Shown piece by piece: positions 32,715-42,500 of a stretch of DNA of 45,408 bases. This DNA comes from a bacterium. Lineage in GTDB: Bacteria > Planctomycetota > Planctomycetia > Pirellulales > Pirellulaceae. Position 1 is the first letter of the stretch. Every line of letters begins with the position of its first letter. Location: positions 1-45,408 of the forward strand of contig JANSWS010000012.1 in the NCBI GenBank assembly GCA_024743355.1, given 5' to 3'. A model generated the notes under the pieces. The model did no database searches and was not told the DNA's origin. It saw only the letters and a list, made by a program, of their open reading frames with translations. Made by a program: the position numbers and the translations under genes.

Positions 32715-33398
32715 CTAGTAGGTCGTCGGGAGCTTGGCAGCCGGAGCAGCCTTCATCAGTTCCGGTGCCGTGACGCCCATAGATACATAGATCGACATGA
32801 ACTTTTCAACGGACATCGCTACTTGTTCCACGGACTCTACCGGCACAAACAACAGTCCGCCACCAATGGGAATGGGTGATTGCGGAACCAGGACGACGTA
32901 AAACTCTCTGCCTTTGACCTGCACGGTTTCCTGTGTGGGCAGTAGTGCCAGCACGCCGGCGCCTCCCTTTTCGCCAAAGGAGCAGTAGACAACACTCATG
33001 CCCTTGAGCTTCTCGTCACCTTGTTGATCGAGCATGCCGACCAGTTGTTTGGACGTATCATAGACCTTGCCTACCAGCGGCAGGCGATTGACGATGGCAT
33101 TCGTGATGCGGGCGATGAGTCCGCGCATTCCGGACTCGACTAAAAAGCCGAGAACCAGAGTACCGGCGATTAAGCCAAGCCAGCCCAGTCCGTAAGCAAT
33201 GCGTGGGTCGGTGACAAAATTCAGGCCAATGCGACTGAGCAGATTCCCCAAGAACGTGTCAGGCCCGACCAAGCCTGCCAGGAAGCTGATCGCCCAAGTG
33301 ATGGCCACCACCGTGATCACCAGCGGCAGGACGGCGAAGACTCCCGCAACAAAGTACCGAGTCAGGCGTTTGAAAAAGCCGGATTCACTTTTGTTCAT
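32715..33398 (-). CDS. DUF502-family membrane protein
   Basis: 227 residues. Two N-terminal membrane helices at about 15-40 (YFVAGVFAVLPLVITVVAITWAI) and 68-90 (YGLGWLGLIAGTLVLGFLVES) are followed by the conserved DUF502 block RLPLVGKVYDTSKQLVGML. A C-terminal soluble domain ends in PIPIGGGLLFVPVESV and an MSIYVSMGV tail. The family is widespread in bacteria and plants but has no firm biochemical role. The C-terminal domain is probably cytoplasmic or periplasmic depending on the first helix. The gene is monocistronic here, with its 3' end 138 bp from the RRM gene's terminator. Confidence 0.93.
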   Translation of the reverse strand: MNKSESGFFKRLTRYFVAGVFAVLPLVITVVAITWAISFLAGLVGPDTFLGNLLSRIGLNFVTDPRIAYGLGWLGLIAGTLVLGFLVESGMRGLIARITNAIVNRLPLVGKVYDTSKQLVGMLDQQGDEKLKGMSVVYCSFGEKGGAGVLALLPTQETVQVKGREFYVVLVPQSPIPIGGGLLFVPVESVEQVAMSVEKFMSIYVSMGVTAPELMKAAPAAKLPTTY

Positions 33399-33487
33399 GA
33401 GTGGGTCCTAGGAGAGTGGCGACTGGTGGCCCGACTGTAACCTAGTTACTTGGCAAGAATCAAGCATAGATGGGGCGCAAAAGTAAA

Positions 33488-33514
33488 GGCAGGCTGCGCA
33501 AATGGCAGCCTGCC
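33488..33514 (-). terminator. Terminator hairpin after the PQQ/EF-hand gene
   Basis: On the plus strand GGCAGGCTGC (33488) pairs perfectly with GCAGCCTGCC (33505) around a 7-nt loop. On the minus strand the hairpin is followed by TTTACTTTT. It lies about 60 bp past the stop codon of the minus-strand gene. Confidence 0.8.
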
Positions 33515-33574
33515 TGGTTACTTCGGGGCCGGATCATGACGGCCTGGCTGATGCAAGAATTGAGGAAAGGTGCA

Positions 33575-35383
33575 CTAGTTACCGGCTGACTCAGGGCGCT
33601 GCGGACGCTGCGGCCGATTGTCTTGGCTCTCGCCCCCGCGTCCTCCGAAGCCTCCCCCGCCAAAGCCACCGCGTCCTCCTCCCCCGCGACCGCCGCCGCT
33701 GAACATGCTTCTCAGACCAGCCTGAAATTCGTCGAGCGACAGAGACTTGTCTTGGTTGGTATCCAAGTCACCGAATCGCGATGCCATGGGATTGCCCTCG
33801 AGTTCGTCCAGCGTCAATTTCTTGTCGTCGTTGCTGTCGATTCTGGAGAAGAAAGAAGCTGGATCAAAATTTGGTTGACCGCCCCCGCCGCCTCCTCCAA
33901 ATCCACCGCGGCCGCCGCCCGGGCCTCCTCTGCCTCCAGGACCGCCTCTGCCGCCTGGACCTCCCCTGCCGCCGCGTTGATCTTCAGCCTGTGGATCGGC
34001 CTTAGCAATCAGGTTGGCCGAGGCATTAGGTTCTACATCATCTTGGGTTTGCGTTATGCAGTACAAGTTCTTATCCGAACGAATGAACATCCGACCGTCG
34101 CTGATGGCTGGAGTTCCACCGAAGGTTTCGTTATCGGTGGTCACCAGATTGAGACTGATTTGTTCCGGCGAGTCTCCCAATTCGAAGACGAACATTTCGC
34201 CATTGCCCTTCAGGAAATACAGCTTGCCGTCGGCAATGACAGGAGAAGCGTAGTCGCTGCTGCCAAAACCGCCGCCACCGCCGCCACCTCCGCCCGAGCC
34301 GCCCTGCAGCCGAGCCTGCCCCAGCTTTTTGCCGGATTCTTCATCGAGTACCGTCAGGATGCCGTTGGCCACCAAGTAGACCTTGGATTGGTAAGATACG
34401 GGCGATCCGAATCGGGCCGAGTCTCTTCCGCTCCAAATGACATTCGATTCGCTGACGTCTCCTTGGCCGCCGGCACGAATGGCTACCGATCCGCCGCCGC
34501 GTCCTGTGAATGCGATAATTTTGTCGCCGTCGGCGATGGCACTGGAGTGTGTTTGTTCGGCACCCGTGGCCTGACTATGCCAACGCAACTTGCCAGTCGA
34601 TGGATCTAATCCCCACATCTCCTTGGGGACACTCATCACCAGATCGGTGCGCGTGTCATTGATTGCCACCAAGATGGGAGTGCCCCACATCCCGTCCAAT
34701 CCCGCCGCTTCTTGCCGCCAAACTTCCTTGCCCGTTTCCTTGTCCAGACCGACGATGGCTTGGCTTTCAGCTGATGCGGTGACGATCATCAGATCGTTGT
34801 AAATGATCGGGCTGGAAGAAGAGCCCCAAGCCCAAGGGTCTGATTCCGTTCCCACACTGGTATGCCATAACTGATTCCCATTCAGGTCAAACGCATAAGC
34901 GCCGCTTTTTCCAAAGTAGGCGTAAACCCTTTCGCCGTCGGAGGCCGGAGTATGGGAAGCATAACCATGTGCAGGAACACCAATTCCCGAATAGGGATCT
35001 TCCGGCAGGGCAGCCGGCACGTCCTTCTGCCACAGCTTCTGGCCGGACTCCGCATTGAAACAAATCAGATGCCGCACCAGATCTTTGATGTCTCCCGGGT
35101 TGTTTCGGTCGAGTCCGTAGCCCGAGTAACAGGTGACAAATACTTTACCTCCGACCACGATCGGGCTGGAGACACCGGGACCGGGTAGTTCACTCTTCCA
35201 ACCAATATTGGCGTCAGGTGTCCAAGAAATCGGTAGCTGAGACGAACTAATCCCATTGCCCTGAGGTCCCCGAAATCTTGGCCAGTCGTCTGCTTGAACC
35301 GTCGATACGCATACACTTTCAATAAGAGTCAAGAAAAGCAAAAGAAAGAGACCGAGTAACAGACTTCGACACGTGCGTCCCAT
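33575..35383 (-). CDS. Exported PQQ-type beta-propeller with RGG tail and EF hands
   Basis: 602 residues from the ATG at 35383, which has GAGG upstream and starts directly with a signal peptide (SLLLGLFLLLFLTLIESVCV); an ATG at 35416 would add 11 residues. After DDWPRFRGPQGNG, a common planctomycete PQQ-protein opening, propeller blades run to about residue 450 and include a poly-Gly insertion near 375. The tail has two blocks of RGG/GGF repeats flanking a pair of EF-hand loops (DSNDDKKLTLDE and DTNQDKSLSLDE), which should bind calcium. No catalytic site is obvious. The protein is probably periplasmic or surface-linked, and the role is unknown. Confidence 0.92.
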   Translation of the reverse strand: MGRTCRSLLLGLFLLLFLTLIESVCVSTVQADDWPRFRGPQGNGISSSQLPISWTPDANIGWKSELPGPGVSSPIVVGGKVFVTCYSGYGLDRNNPGDIKDLVRHLICFNAESGQKLWQKDVPAALPEDPYSGIGVPAHGYASHTPASDGERVYAYFGKSGAYAFDLNGNQLWHTSVGTESDPWAWGSSSSPIIYNDLMIVTASAESQAIVGLDKETGKEVWRQEAAGLDGMWGTPILVAINDTRTDLVMSVPKEMWGLDPSTGKLRWHSQATGAEQTHSSAIADGDKIIAFTGRGGGSVAIRAGGQGDVSESNVIWSGRDSARFGSPVSYQSKVYLVANGILTVLDEESGKKLGQARLQGGSGGGGGGGGGFGSSDYASPVIADGKLYFLKGNGEMFVFELGDSPEQISLNLVTTDNETFGGTPAISDGRMFIRSDKNLYCITQTQDDVEPNASANLIAKADPQAEDQRGGRGGPGGRGGPGGRGGPGGGRGGFGGGGGGGQPNFDPASFFSRIDSNDDKKLTLDELEGNPMASRFGDLDTNQDKSLSLDEFQAGLRSMFSGGGRGGGGRGGFGGGGFGGRGGESQDNRPQRPQRPESAGN

Positions 35384-35604
35384 GGCTAGAGCCTCGCATA
35401 GATAAGTTGCATTCATTGATTCCGCGGTTGCTATTTCTGTCGCTTAGAAACAATTCGCTGGAATCCTCCCAAATTCGCCTGAAGCCGCGAGTATAACGCC
35501 TTCCTTGTAAGTTCGCGGGAACTTCAAGAATTTGTTAGCTTGTGGCAACTGAATGATCGCAACCGCCGAGCCTCAGGCGGCAAGGAATTCCCAGCCCACA
35601 AGGG

Positions 35605-37755
35605 ATGAATGGCCCCATGCAGAGTTTTCGATATCGTGTTTTTGTGCTGTTATGGATCGTGGGCACAACCTCGGCGGCCAGCCTCAGCATGGCACAGCCC
35701 TATCCGTCTCAGACAGAGCCTTCACAGCCGGACAGAATCCCAAACGAAGCCTTGGAATTGCTGCGGCAGCATATGCAGGAGTTGGTCGAGCAGCGCGAAG
35801 TCGTCGGCTGCGAGTTGCACATCTTGCAGGCGGGAGAGACGCTTCTTCACGAAGCTTTCGGTTGGGCCGACCTGCAGGAGCAACGACCGCTGGAGGTCAA
35901 TTCCGTCTTTTGCGTCCGCTCCATGACAAAGCCACTTGTGGGTACTGCCATTCAGCTGCTGATCGAAGATGGAGAGCTGGCTCTGGAGCAACCGGTTGCT
36001 GAAATTCTGCCTGAATTTGACGTTCCCGACAAACGATCGATCACGGTCGAGCAACTGCTAACGCATTCCAGCGGTCTTCCCTTTTCAACCTTTCAACGTC
36101 CTCTGAGCGAATACGCGACGATCCGCGATGTGGCGGTCGAGGCTGCCGGAGCCAAGCTCGTCTTTCCACCCGGCACTGGTTTCCAATACAGCGATGCCGG
36201 CAGTGATACTTTGGGAGCGGTGGTAGCAGCCGTTGCCGGAGAGAGTCCCGAAGTTTTTATCGAGCGGAGAATCCTGGAGCCCTTGCAGCTGGTCGACACG
36301 TTCACGCTACTCGGTGATCAAGAGACATTGCGAATGAGGATCCCCAGCGCCTATTCGGGCGGCGCAGGCAATTGGCAACGACATTGGCATAATCGCGATG
36401 CCCCGATTTTTCCATTGTTTCTGACTTCACAGAGTCTGTATTCCACCACGACAGATTACGCTCGCTTTTTGCAACTCTGGATTGCAAGAGGAGTTTATCA
36501 GGGCAAGCAATTGCTGACCGCGGCCGCGGTTGCCCGCGGATTACAACCAGGACGGAGAATCGATGGCTACCGAACTGGGTTTGAGGGGCTTGAATTGAGC
36601 TATGGTCAGCAGTGGATGATCTACAGCGACGGTGATCAACCTGTAATCTTTGGTCACAACGGTTCCGACGGAACGCATGCATGGGCATGGCCCGACCGCG
36701 ATTTGATAGTGCTGTTCTTTACCCAGTCACGCGGCACAACCGCAGGCGTTGAACTGGAAGCCACTCTCGATCGGCTGCTGATTCAACACGATGTCGAAGG
36801 TTATCGAGCGGATGCACAGGCGCGGCGCGAGACCCGTGCGTCCTTGGGTCGCTACGAAGGGCTCTACTGGGATCAAGATGCCGAGACCGCCTACTATCTC
36901 TTGTATTTGCAAGACGAGCAGCTTGTCTTTGAAAGACCAGGCAGGATTCGGTCGGTGGCCAAGCCGCAGGCAAAAGCGAATCAGTTTCTGGTGGCGGGTT
37001 CCGTCCAGCTGGCTTTCGAAGAGGGGGATCCGGCGCCAGCCGTGGTCATCACGTCAGGACAACGAACGGAACGCCAGGTGCGTCACGTCAATGATCCTAC
37101 GCTTCCGTCAGCCAACGAGATTCGTTCCCAGGTTGCCAAGTCGCATGGAATTCACAAGTTAGACGAGGCGGGCATTGTCAAGCTAAGCGGCACGGTCAAG
37201 ATGGGCCCGCTTGGATTCACCAGTAAGATTCACCAGTGGTTCGACAGTCAGCGTCTGCGAACCGAGATCCATGGCTGGGCGTCGAATACTGTGATCGTGA
37301 TTCGAGGGGATCAAGTAGGCGTCTCGCAGAACGGTGCAGTTTTCGAACTGCAAACCGGAGCTGTCCGCGCCCAGGAAATTCTTGGGCATCCATCCATCCA
37401 CTACGGCGAATGGTCCAAGGTTTTTCAGAACGTCGAAGTGCTCAAGCGATACTCCGAAAATCAGAAAGAACGCTTGCTGCTCAGGGCGGAGCCAGCCGGT
37501 TTGCCCGGTTCGTCGATGGTAGTCGACGCGGAAAGCGGCCTGATTGTGGCGGAGCAAAGCCTACAGTTCGTACCTGGAGCGGGTTTCATCGGCGCCGAAT
37601 TTTCGTACGCCGACTTCCGCGATGTCGCCGGGATGCAGCTACCTTTTCGTGTCGAGTCCAAATTCATGAATCCGCTGATCGGATCCGTGGTGATTCAATT
37701 CGACGAAGTTGAGGTAGGGGTTGAGGATACGCGCCTGTTTGAACTGAGTCCGTAG
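35605..37755 (+). CDS. Exported beta-lactamase-family serine hydrolase with C-terminal extension
   Basis: 716 residues. A signal peptide covers about 5-30 (YRVFVLLWIVGTTSAASLSMAQ). The serine beta-lactamase/D-Ala-D-Ala peptidase/esterase fold spans about 45-400. SMTK gives the nucleophile Ser106 and Lys109, Tyr195 lies in YSDAG (an altered YxN motif), and FGHNGSDG is the third motif. It could be an esterase, peptidase or beta-lactamase; the family cannot be resolved by eye. About 230 further residues follow (LSGTVKMGPLGFTSKIHQWF to VVIQFDEVEVG) and resemble the LolA/LolB-like domain found beside insulinase-type proteases. An ATG at 35617 is an alternative start. It converges on the next gene with a 6-bp gap. 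Confidence 0.9.
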   Translation: MNGPMQSFRYRVFVLLWIVGTTSAASLSMAQPYPSQTEPSQPDRIPNEALELLRQHMQELVEQREVVGCELHILQAGETLLHEAFGWADLQEQRPLEVNSVFCVRSMTKPLVGTAIQLLIEDGELALEQPVAEILPEFDVPDKRSITVEQLLTHSSGLPFSTFQRPLSEYATIRDVAVEAAGAKLVFPPGTGFQYSDAGSDTLGAVVAAVAGESPEVFIERRILEPLQLVDTFTLLGDQETLRMRIPSAYSGGAGNWQRHWHNRDAPIFPLFLTSQSLYSTTTDYARFLQLWIARGVYQGKQLLTAAAVARGLQPGRRIDGYRTGFEGLELSYGQQWMIYSDGDQPVIFGHNGSDGTHAWAWPDRDLIVLFFTQSRGTTAGVELEATLDRLLIQHDVEGYRADAQARRETRASLGRYEGLYWDQDAETAYYLLYLQDEQLVFERPGRIRSVAKPQAKANQFLVAGSVQLAFEEGDPAPAVVITSGQRTERQVRHVNDPTLPSANEIRSQVAKSHGIHKLDEAGIVKLSGTVKMGPLGFTSKIHQWFDSQRLRTEIHGWASNTVIVIRGDQVGVSQNGAVFELQTGAVRAQEILGHPSIHYGEWSKVFQNVEVLKRYSENQKERLLLRAEPAGLPGSSMVVDAESGLIVAEQSLQFVPGAGFIGAEFSYADFRDVAGMQLPFRVESKFMNPLIGSVVIQFDEVEVGVEDTRLFELSP

Positions 37756-37761
37756 TCCGGA

Positions 37762-38337
37762 TTAATTCAGTTCGACTTTATCGAGCCTGCGTTGCAATTC
37801 GAGAACTTCTTCGCTCAGTCGCTCAAGCTGCCAATGCAGATGGTCCATCAGTGAAAGCACATTGGCTTCGGGGTGACTCCAGATCGCCAGTCGTAATTCG
37901 GCGATTTCGGCCTTCAGACGCAATTCGTTCATTTGGTGTTTGGTCATCGCGCCGGGCTTCTCAGCACTTACCTCAAGAGCGTCTTGGTAATCCACTTTCG
38001 CCACGTCAGCCAATTCCCGGGCGTGTTGCAAGTGAACCTGAACCGCATCGCCGGAACGGATGGTCGCCAAATGTCGCTTGGCCACCGCAACATCCTGTCG
38101 ATAGCGACGCAATTCTTTTTCTGTGTAGAAGCCGGGGCGTCGGTTGTTGATGTCCAAGCGGTGTTCCAGCCTGGACTCTGCCAGCTCAAGACAGGCCTGA
38201 GCGTGCCGTATGCGCAAGATCTCATGGTCTTTCGCCGGCGAACCTTCCTGGTCTTGGGCACTTAAGGATCGACCGATGCATAGCGTTCCGAGCAAGGCAA
38301 CTGCGATTAGCGAGAAGAAGCGGACAGAAAGGTTCAT
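37762..38337 (-). CDS. Small exported helical protein of unknown function
   Basis: 191 residues from the ATG at 38337, chosen because GAGGT lies 7 nt upstream and a signal peptide follows (MNLSVRFFSLIAVALLGTL, cleavage near LSAQ); a longer upstream frame has no such signal. The mature part is almost entirely charged helix (LRIRHAQACLELAESRLEHRL, KRHLATIRSGD, LHWQLERLSEEVLELQRRLDKVEL) and is probably a coiled coil in the periplasm. I do not recognise a family. It could be a local envelope adaptor. The gene ends 6 bp from the convergent hydrolase gene. Confidence 0.75.
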   Translation of the reverse strand: MNLSVRFFSLIAVALLGTLCIGRSLSAQDQEGSPAKDHEILRIRHAQACLELAESRLEHRLDINNRRPGFYTEKELRRYRQDVAVAKRHLATIRSGDAVQVHLQHARELADVAKVDYQDALEVSAEKPGAMTKHQMNELRLKAEIAELRLAIWSHPEANVLSLMDHLHWQLERLSEEVLELQRRLDKVELN

Positions 38338-38774
38338 GGCTGTGACCTCAGATGTAATAGGATGTCGGGATCGGCAGCATGTTCGACAAGATGCTGATTT
38401 CCTAGCAGAGAAGCAAAAGCTGAGTGCAAATAATGTGCCCTTCCGCGCAGGGTCGTCCCGCCCAACGCAAAGATTGCCGCCCACGCACACGAACCGATCC
38501 GAAAATCACTTAACGCCTTGGCTTTAGCTGCGGGTGCTTCGGTTTTCGGATAACTTTTTGCGACTCTTGTCCAATCAGCGAGCAAACGTCGTTTCGAGCG
38601 GACTTGAGATTCGGGCCATAAGTATCTGGCCATGTGCGAAAATGCACGTTTTCTCGCAGTCGTCAGGTAATAGGTCGTTGCGCCGCGTCACCGTGATACA
38701 GTTGTGTTGTCGCGTTCGGCGAGAGCGGGCGGCGGTTCCGTGGCTTGGTGATTGTTTTACTCGAGGGCGAGGAA
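38338..38774. other. 437-bp gap with inverted dispersed repeat
   Basis: It contains repeat copy D at 38491-38553. The remainder has no supported gene; divergent promoters for the flanking small genes are expected. Confidence 0.45.
38491..38553 (-). repeat. Copy D (inverted) of the ~65-nt palindromic dispersed repeat
   Basis: On the minus strand it reads TATCCGAAAACCGAAGCACC and ends TTTTCGGATCGGTTC. Both arms and part of the core (GCAGCTAAAGCC) match copy C, in opposite orientation. Confidence 0.78.
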
Positions 38775-39146
38775 ATGAACGATCGTGAAGTGGCCTGTCC
38801 TTTCTGCTCTGAACCGCGGCTTGAATTGGGCTTTGTTTGGACGGCGGGGCGTGGACTATCGCTATTGAAGTGGGCCGCGGGAATCGATCCGCCTGCGTAT
38901 CGCTGGATCCTGGGTAGGAGAGCCGATTGGGAAATCATCGATTCCACGGAGCGACCGTTTCGGGCCTATCGATGTCCAGCATGCAATGCCTTTGTTTTGC
39001 ACCCACGACCCATCATTGGTGAGGATTTCGATGTTCCGCGAGACGAAGATGACACGTCGCAGCCGAGTATTTGTCTAGCCTGTGGAGCAAGTATCGCCAG
39101 CGGTTCCAGTGCTTGCGAGGGCTGTGGTTGGACTTACCGCGAATGA
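38775..39146 (+). CDS. Small zinc-ribbon protein, possibly DUF6487-like
   Basis: 123 residues from the ATG at 38775, preceded by GAGG; an upstream GTG at 38745 would add ten residues. There are four CxxC pairs. CPFC near the N-terminus and CPAC at about residue 70 frame a middle domain with GFVWTAGRGLSLLKW. CLAC and CEGC make a second ribbon in the C-terminal 30 residues. The block around CPAC (RPFRAYRCPACNAFVLHP) is typical of small planctomycete and actinobacterial zinc-ribbon proteins. It is probably cytoplasmic. No neighbour suggests a partner, and the function is unknown. Confidence 0.8.
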   Translation: MNDREVACPFCSEPRLELGFVWTAGRGLSLLKWAAGIDPPAYRWILGRRADWEIIDSTERPFRAYRCPACNAFVLHPRPIIGEDFDVPRDEDDTSQPSICLACGASIASGSSACEGCGWTYRE

Positions 39147-39542
39147 CACACGCCCACGCTGGGCAGAGGACCTGAAAGCGTGGGACAAGCTTGCTAGCGA
39201 CAATGACTTTTCGCCGAGCAAGTATTTCCTAAGTATCAACAACTGAAAAAGTGGCAGGCCATGAGTCGGTGACCATTCTGCGAACAGACCCCAACGTGGC
39301 TCGCCCTTGGGTGAACGGATCTTAGTTCGGTTGCCAACCTGCGATTACGTCCAACGCAGTAGAACCGCGGCTAACGCTGGCTAACGCTGGCCGGCTGATA
39401 AAAATCAGCCGTGATATTGCGATTGTTGGGCTGGTGAAAACGCGGGCGATTGCGGAGCTCGTTGTTGCGGATGAAGTCCTCCAGCGTTGCGTGTAAAATG
39501 AAGCATCCAAGTGTCCAGCAAGCAGACAACATGTGACTTCCT
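39147..39542. other. 396-bp gap upstream of the PSCyt1 gene
   Basis: No gene is supported. It holds the truncated repeat copy E and its hairpin at 39361-39411. The promoter of the PSCyt1-DUF1501-hydrolase unit is expected here. Confidence 0.5.
39361..39411 (+). repeat. Copy E (partial) of the dispersed repeat, with hairpin
   Basis: AGAACCGCGGCTAACGCT matches the core of copy C. A 10-bp block (GGCTAACGCT) is duplicated. A perfect hairpin CGGCTGAT-AAAA-ATCAGCCG (39392-39411) replaces the right arm. Confidence 0.7.
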
Positions 39543-42500
39543 ATGAGATTTCTAGAATTGGCTACGATTTCACCGCAGCGGTTGGTTGTTGCTATCTTTG
39601 CCTGTTACCTGGCTGTCATACAGCCAATGAGTTTGGCCGCGGAGCGGGAGGAGTCCAAGGTTGACTTTAGTCGCGATGTTCGACCTGTGCTCTCCGATAC
39701 TTGCTTCCTGTGTCACGGGCCGGCAGAGGAAACACGTGCGGCCGATTTGAGATTGGATAAGCGTGATGATGCCATCGCGGCCGGAGCCATCGATCCAGAT
39801 GACTGGCAGCGAAGCGAGGTGCTTGCTCGCATATTTTCGGATGACCCCGAAATCATGATGCCGCCGCCCGATTCCGGTAAGCAACTCAGCAAGCCCCAAA
39901 AAGAAACTCTCGAGCGGTGGATTCGCCAAGGTGCGGAATATGCGGAGCACTGGGCGTTCGTCGTGCCCGAAAGACCCGAGGTTCCCGAAGTCGAAAGTTT
40001 GATGCATGGACGGGGGGGCGAATGGGTTCAGAATCCGATTGACGCCTTTGTGCAGTCTCGCATGCAGGAGCATGGCCTGGAGCCTTCACCGCAAGCCAGC
40101 CATGAAACGCTGATCCGTCGACTGCATCTCGATTTGACCGGCTTGCCACCGTCGCCCAACGAATTGGACGATGTAACAAGACAGAATTGGCAAGACGCCT
40201 ATCCGGGACTTGTGCGCTCACTTTTGCAATCGCCGCATTACGGAGAAAAATGGGCACGCTGGTGGCTCGATGCGGCTCGCTACGCGGATAGCGACGGCTA
40301 CGAGAAAGACAAACCGCGAACGGTCTGGTTTTATCGTGATTGGGTGCTCCAAGCTTTTCAACAAGACCTGCCCTACGATCAATTCGTGGTCCAGCAGATA
40401 GCTGGTGACCTCTTGCCTCAGGCGGGACAAGACGAACGCGTGGCCACTGGATTCCTCCGCAATTCGATGGTGAATGAAGAAGGCGGAGCGGATCCGGAGC
40501 AGTTTCGTGTGGAAGGCATGTTCGATCGCGTGGATGCAATCGGCAAGGCGATTCTCGGAATCACGACGCAGTGTGCGCAGTGCCACACGCATAAATACGA
40601 TCCGTTGAGTCAGACGGAATACTATCAAATGTTCGCCGCTCTGAATGACTTCGAGGAGGCCACGATCTCGGTCTTCACTCCGCAACAAATGGAGCTCAAG
40701 GCAAGCATTGAAGAAAGTGTGTCAGAGTTGGAAGAAAGGCTGCGGAAAGATACTCCGGACTGGGAAGCACGCATGCTGGAGTGGGCGGATGCCGCCAGAG
40801 AGCAGTTAGTTGAGTGGAAAACCGTCGTCCCGACTGAAAGGCCCTTCGAGGGAGAAAAATTTCGTCCTTTGGAAGACGGGTCCATATTAAGTGAGAGTTA
40901 CGCGCCGACGCGGGCTAATAATTCTTTCAGTCTGGAAGTTGAACCCCAAACCATCACCGCGTTTCGCCTGGACCTGCTGACCCACCCGCAGTTGCCTCGC
41001 GGAGGACCGGGAAGGTCGGTATTTGGAACGGGTGCGTTGACGGAATTTGAAGTCGAGATCGAAGCACGCAGCGCTCCCGAAAGCAGTGCTCCCGAAAGCA
41101 GTACACCCGACACGAAACGCAAGGTCAAATTCCAGCACGCCATTGCCGACGTGCACGCGCCGCGTAGCAGCCTGCTGCCTATCTATCGAGATCGGGATCC
41201 CGACAAAGATGATCGGGTGACAGGTCCCATCGAATATGCCATCGATGGCGATCACAAGACCGCATGGACAACCGACAGCGGTGCTCACGATCGGAACCAA
41301 GATCGTTACGCAGTCTTCTTTCCCGAACAACCCGTCGAAATTTCCGTTCCTTCCAAATTGACATTTACGCTCCGGCAGTTGCACGGCGGATGGAACTCGG
41401 ATGACAACCAGAATTACCTGCTAGGACGATATCGATTTGCGGTCAGCCATCAGGCTCAAGACATCGAACGCGAAGCGGTGCCAGTGTCGGTGCAAAGGAT
41501 ACTGCTTAAGCCCAAGCAAGATTGGTCCAACCAAGAACGCGAGCATTTGTTCCATCATTGGCGTCAAACAGTGCCGGATTTCGCCGAAGTGAATGCTCAA
41601 ATCGAATCGCTGTGGGAGCGCTTTCCCGAAACCGAGAGCCAATTAGTGGTGCAGCAGCGTGAGAATCCTCGTGAGACCTTTGTGATGCTCCGAGGTGATT
41701 TTCTGAGCCCGGGCGCGAAAGTAGAGGCTGGGACGCCCGAGTTCTTGAATCCAATGCCACGGGGCGACGAGCCACCACGCTTGCGTTTCGCTCGCTGGTT
41801 GGTTTCGGAGCAATCGCCGACCGCTGCCCGTGTGGTAGTGAATCGCATTTGGCAGGCCTATTTTGGGCGCGGGTTGGTGGAGACGCCGGAGGACTTTGGA
41901 TTTCAGTCAATGCCCCCGACTCATCCCGAGCTGTTGGATTGGCTGGCCGTTGAACTGATGGAGCATAATTGGAGTTTAAAGCACATCCACCGCCTGATTG
42001 TGGGTAGCGCTACTTATCAGCAAAGCTCGAACGTGGATGGTTGGTTGCTGTCACGCGATCCGTCGAATCAGTGGTACGCGCGGGGCCCACGATTTCGTGT
42101 GGATGCGGAATTGGTGCGTGACATTGCCTTGACGGTCAGTGGCTTGTTGAACGCCAAAGTTGGAGGCCCCAGTGTCTATCCACCGGCTCCAGAATTCCTG
42201 TTTCAACCACCGGCCAGCTACGGTCCCAAGATCTGGGATACGTCCAAGGGCGACGAGGCCTATCGTCGGGGGCTGTACGTACATCAGTATCGCTCCGTGC
42301 CCTACCCTGCCCTGCAAGTATTCGATGCGCCGAAAGGCGATGGTGCTTGCGTTCGGCGCACCCGCAGCAATACGCCGCTGCAGGCGTTGGTGTTGTTGAA
42401 CGAGCCTCAGTTCATGGATTGCGCTCGCGGCATGGCCACCCGGGTGTTACGCGAGGCAGAGGCAGACGACAACACCCGACTGCAATACGCTCATCGCCTA

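Noticed and set aside
33623-34609. 328-codon plus-strand open frame
   Set aside because: Antisense shadow of the PQQ/EF-hand gene; the Ala/Ser-rich start mirrors the RGG-coding repeats.
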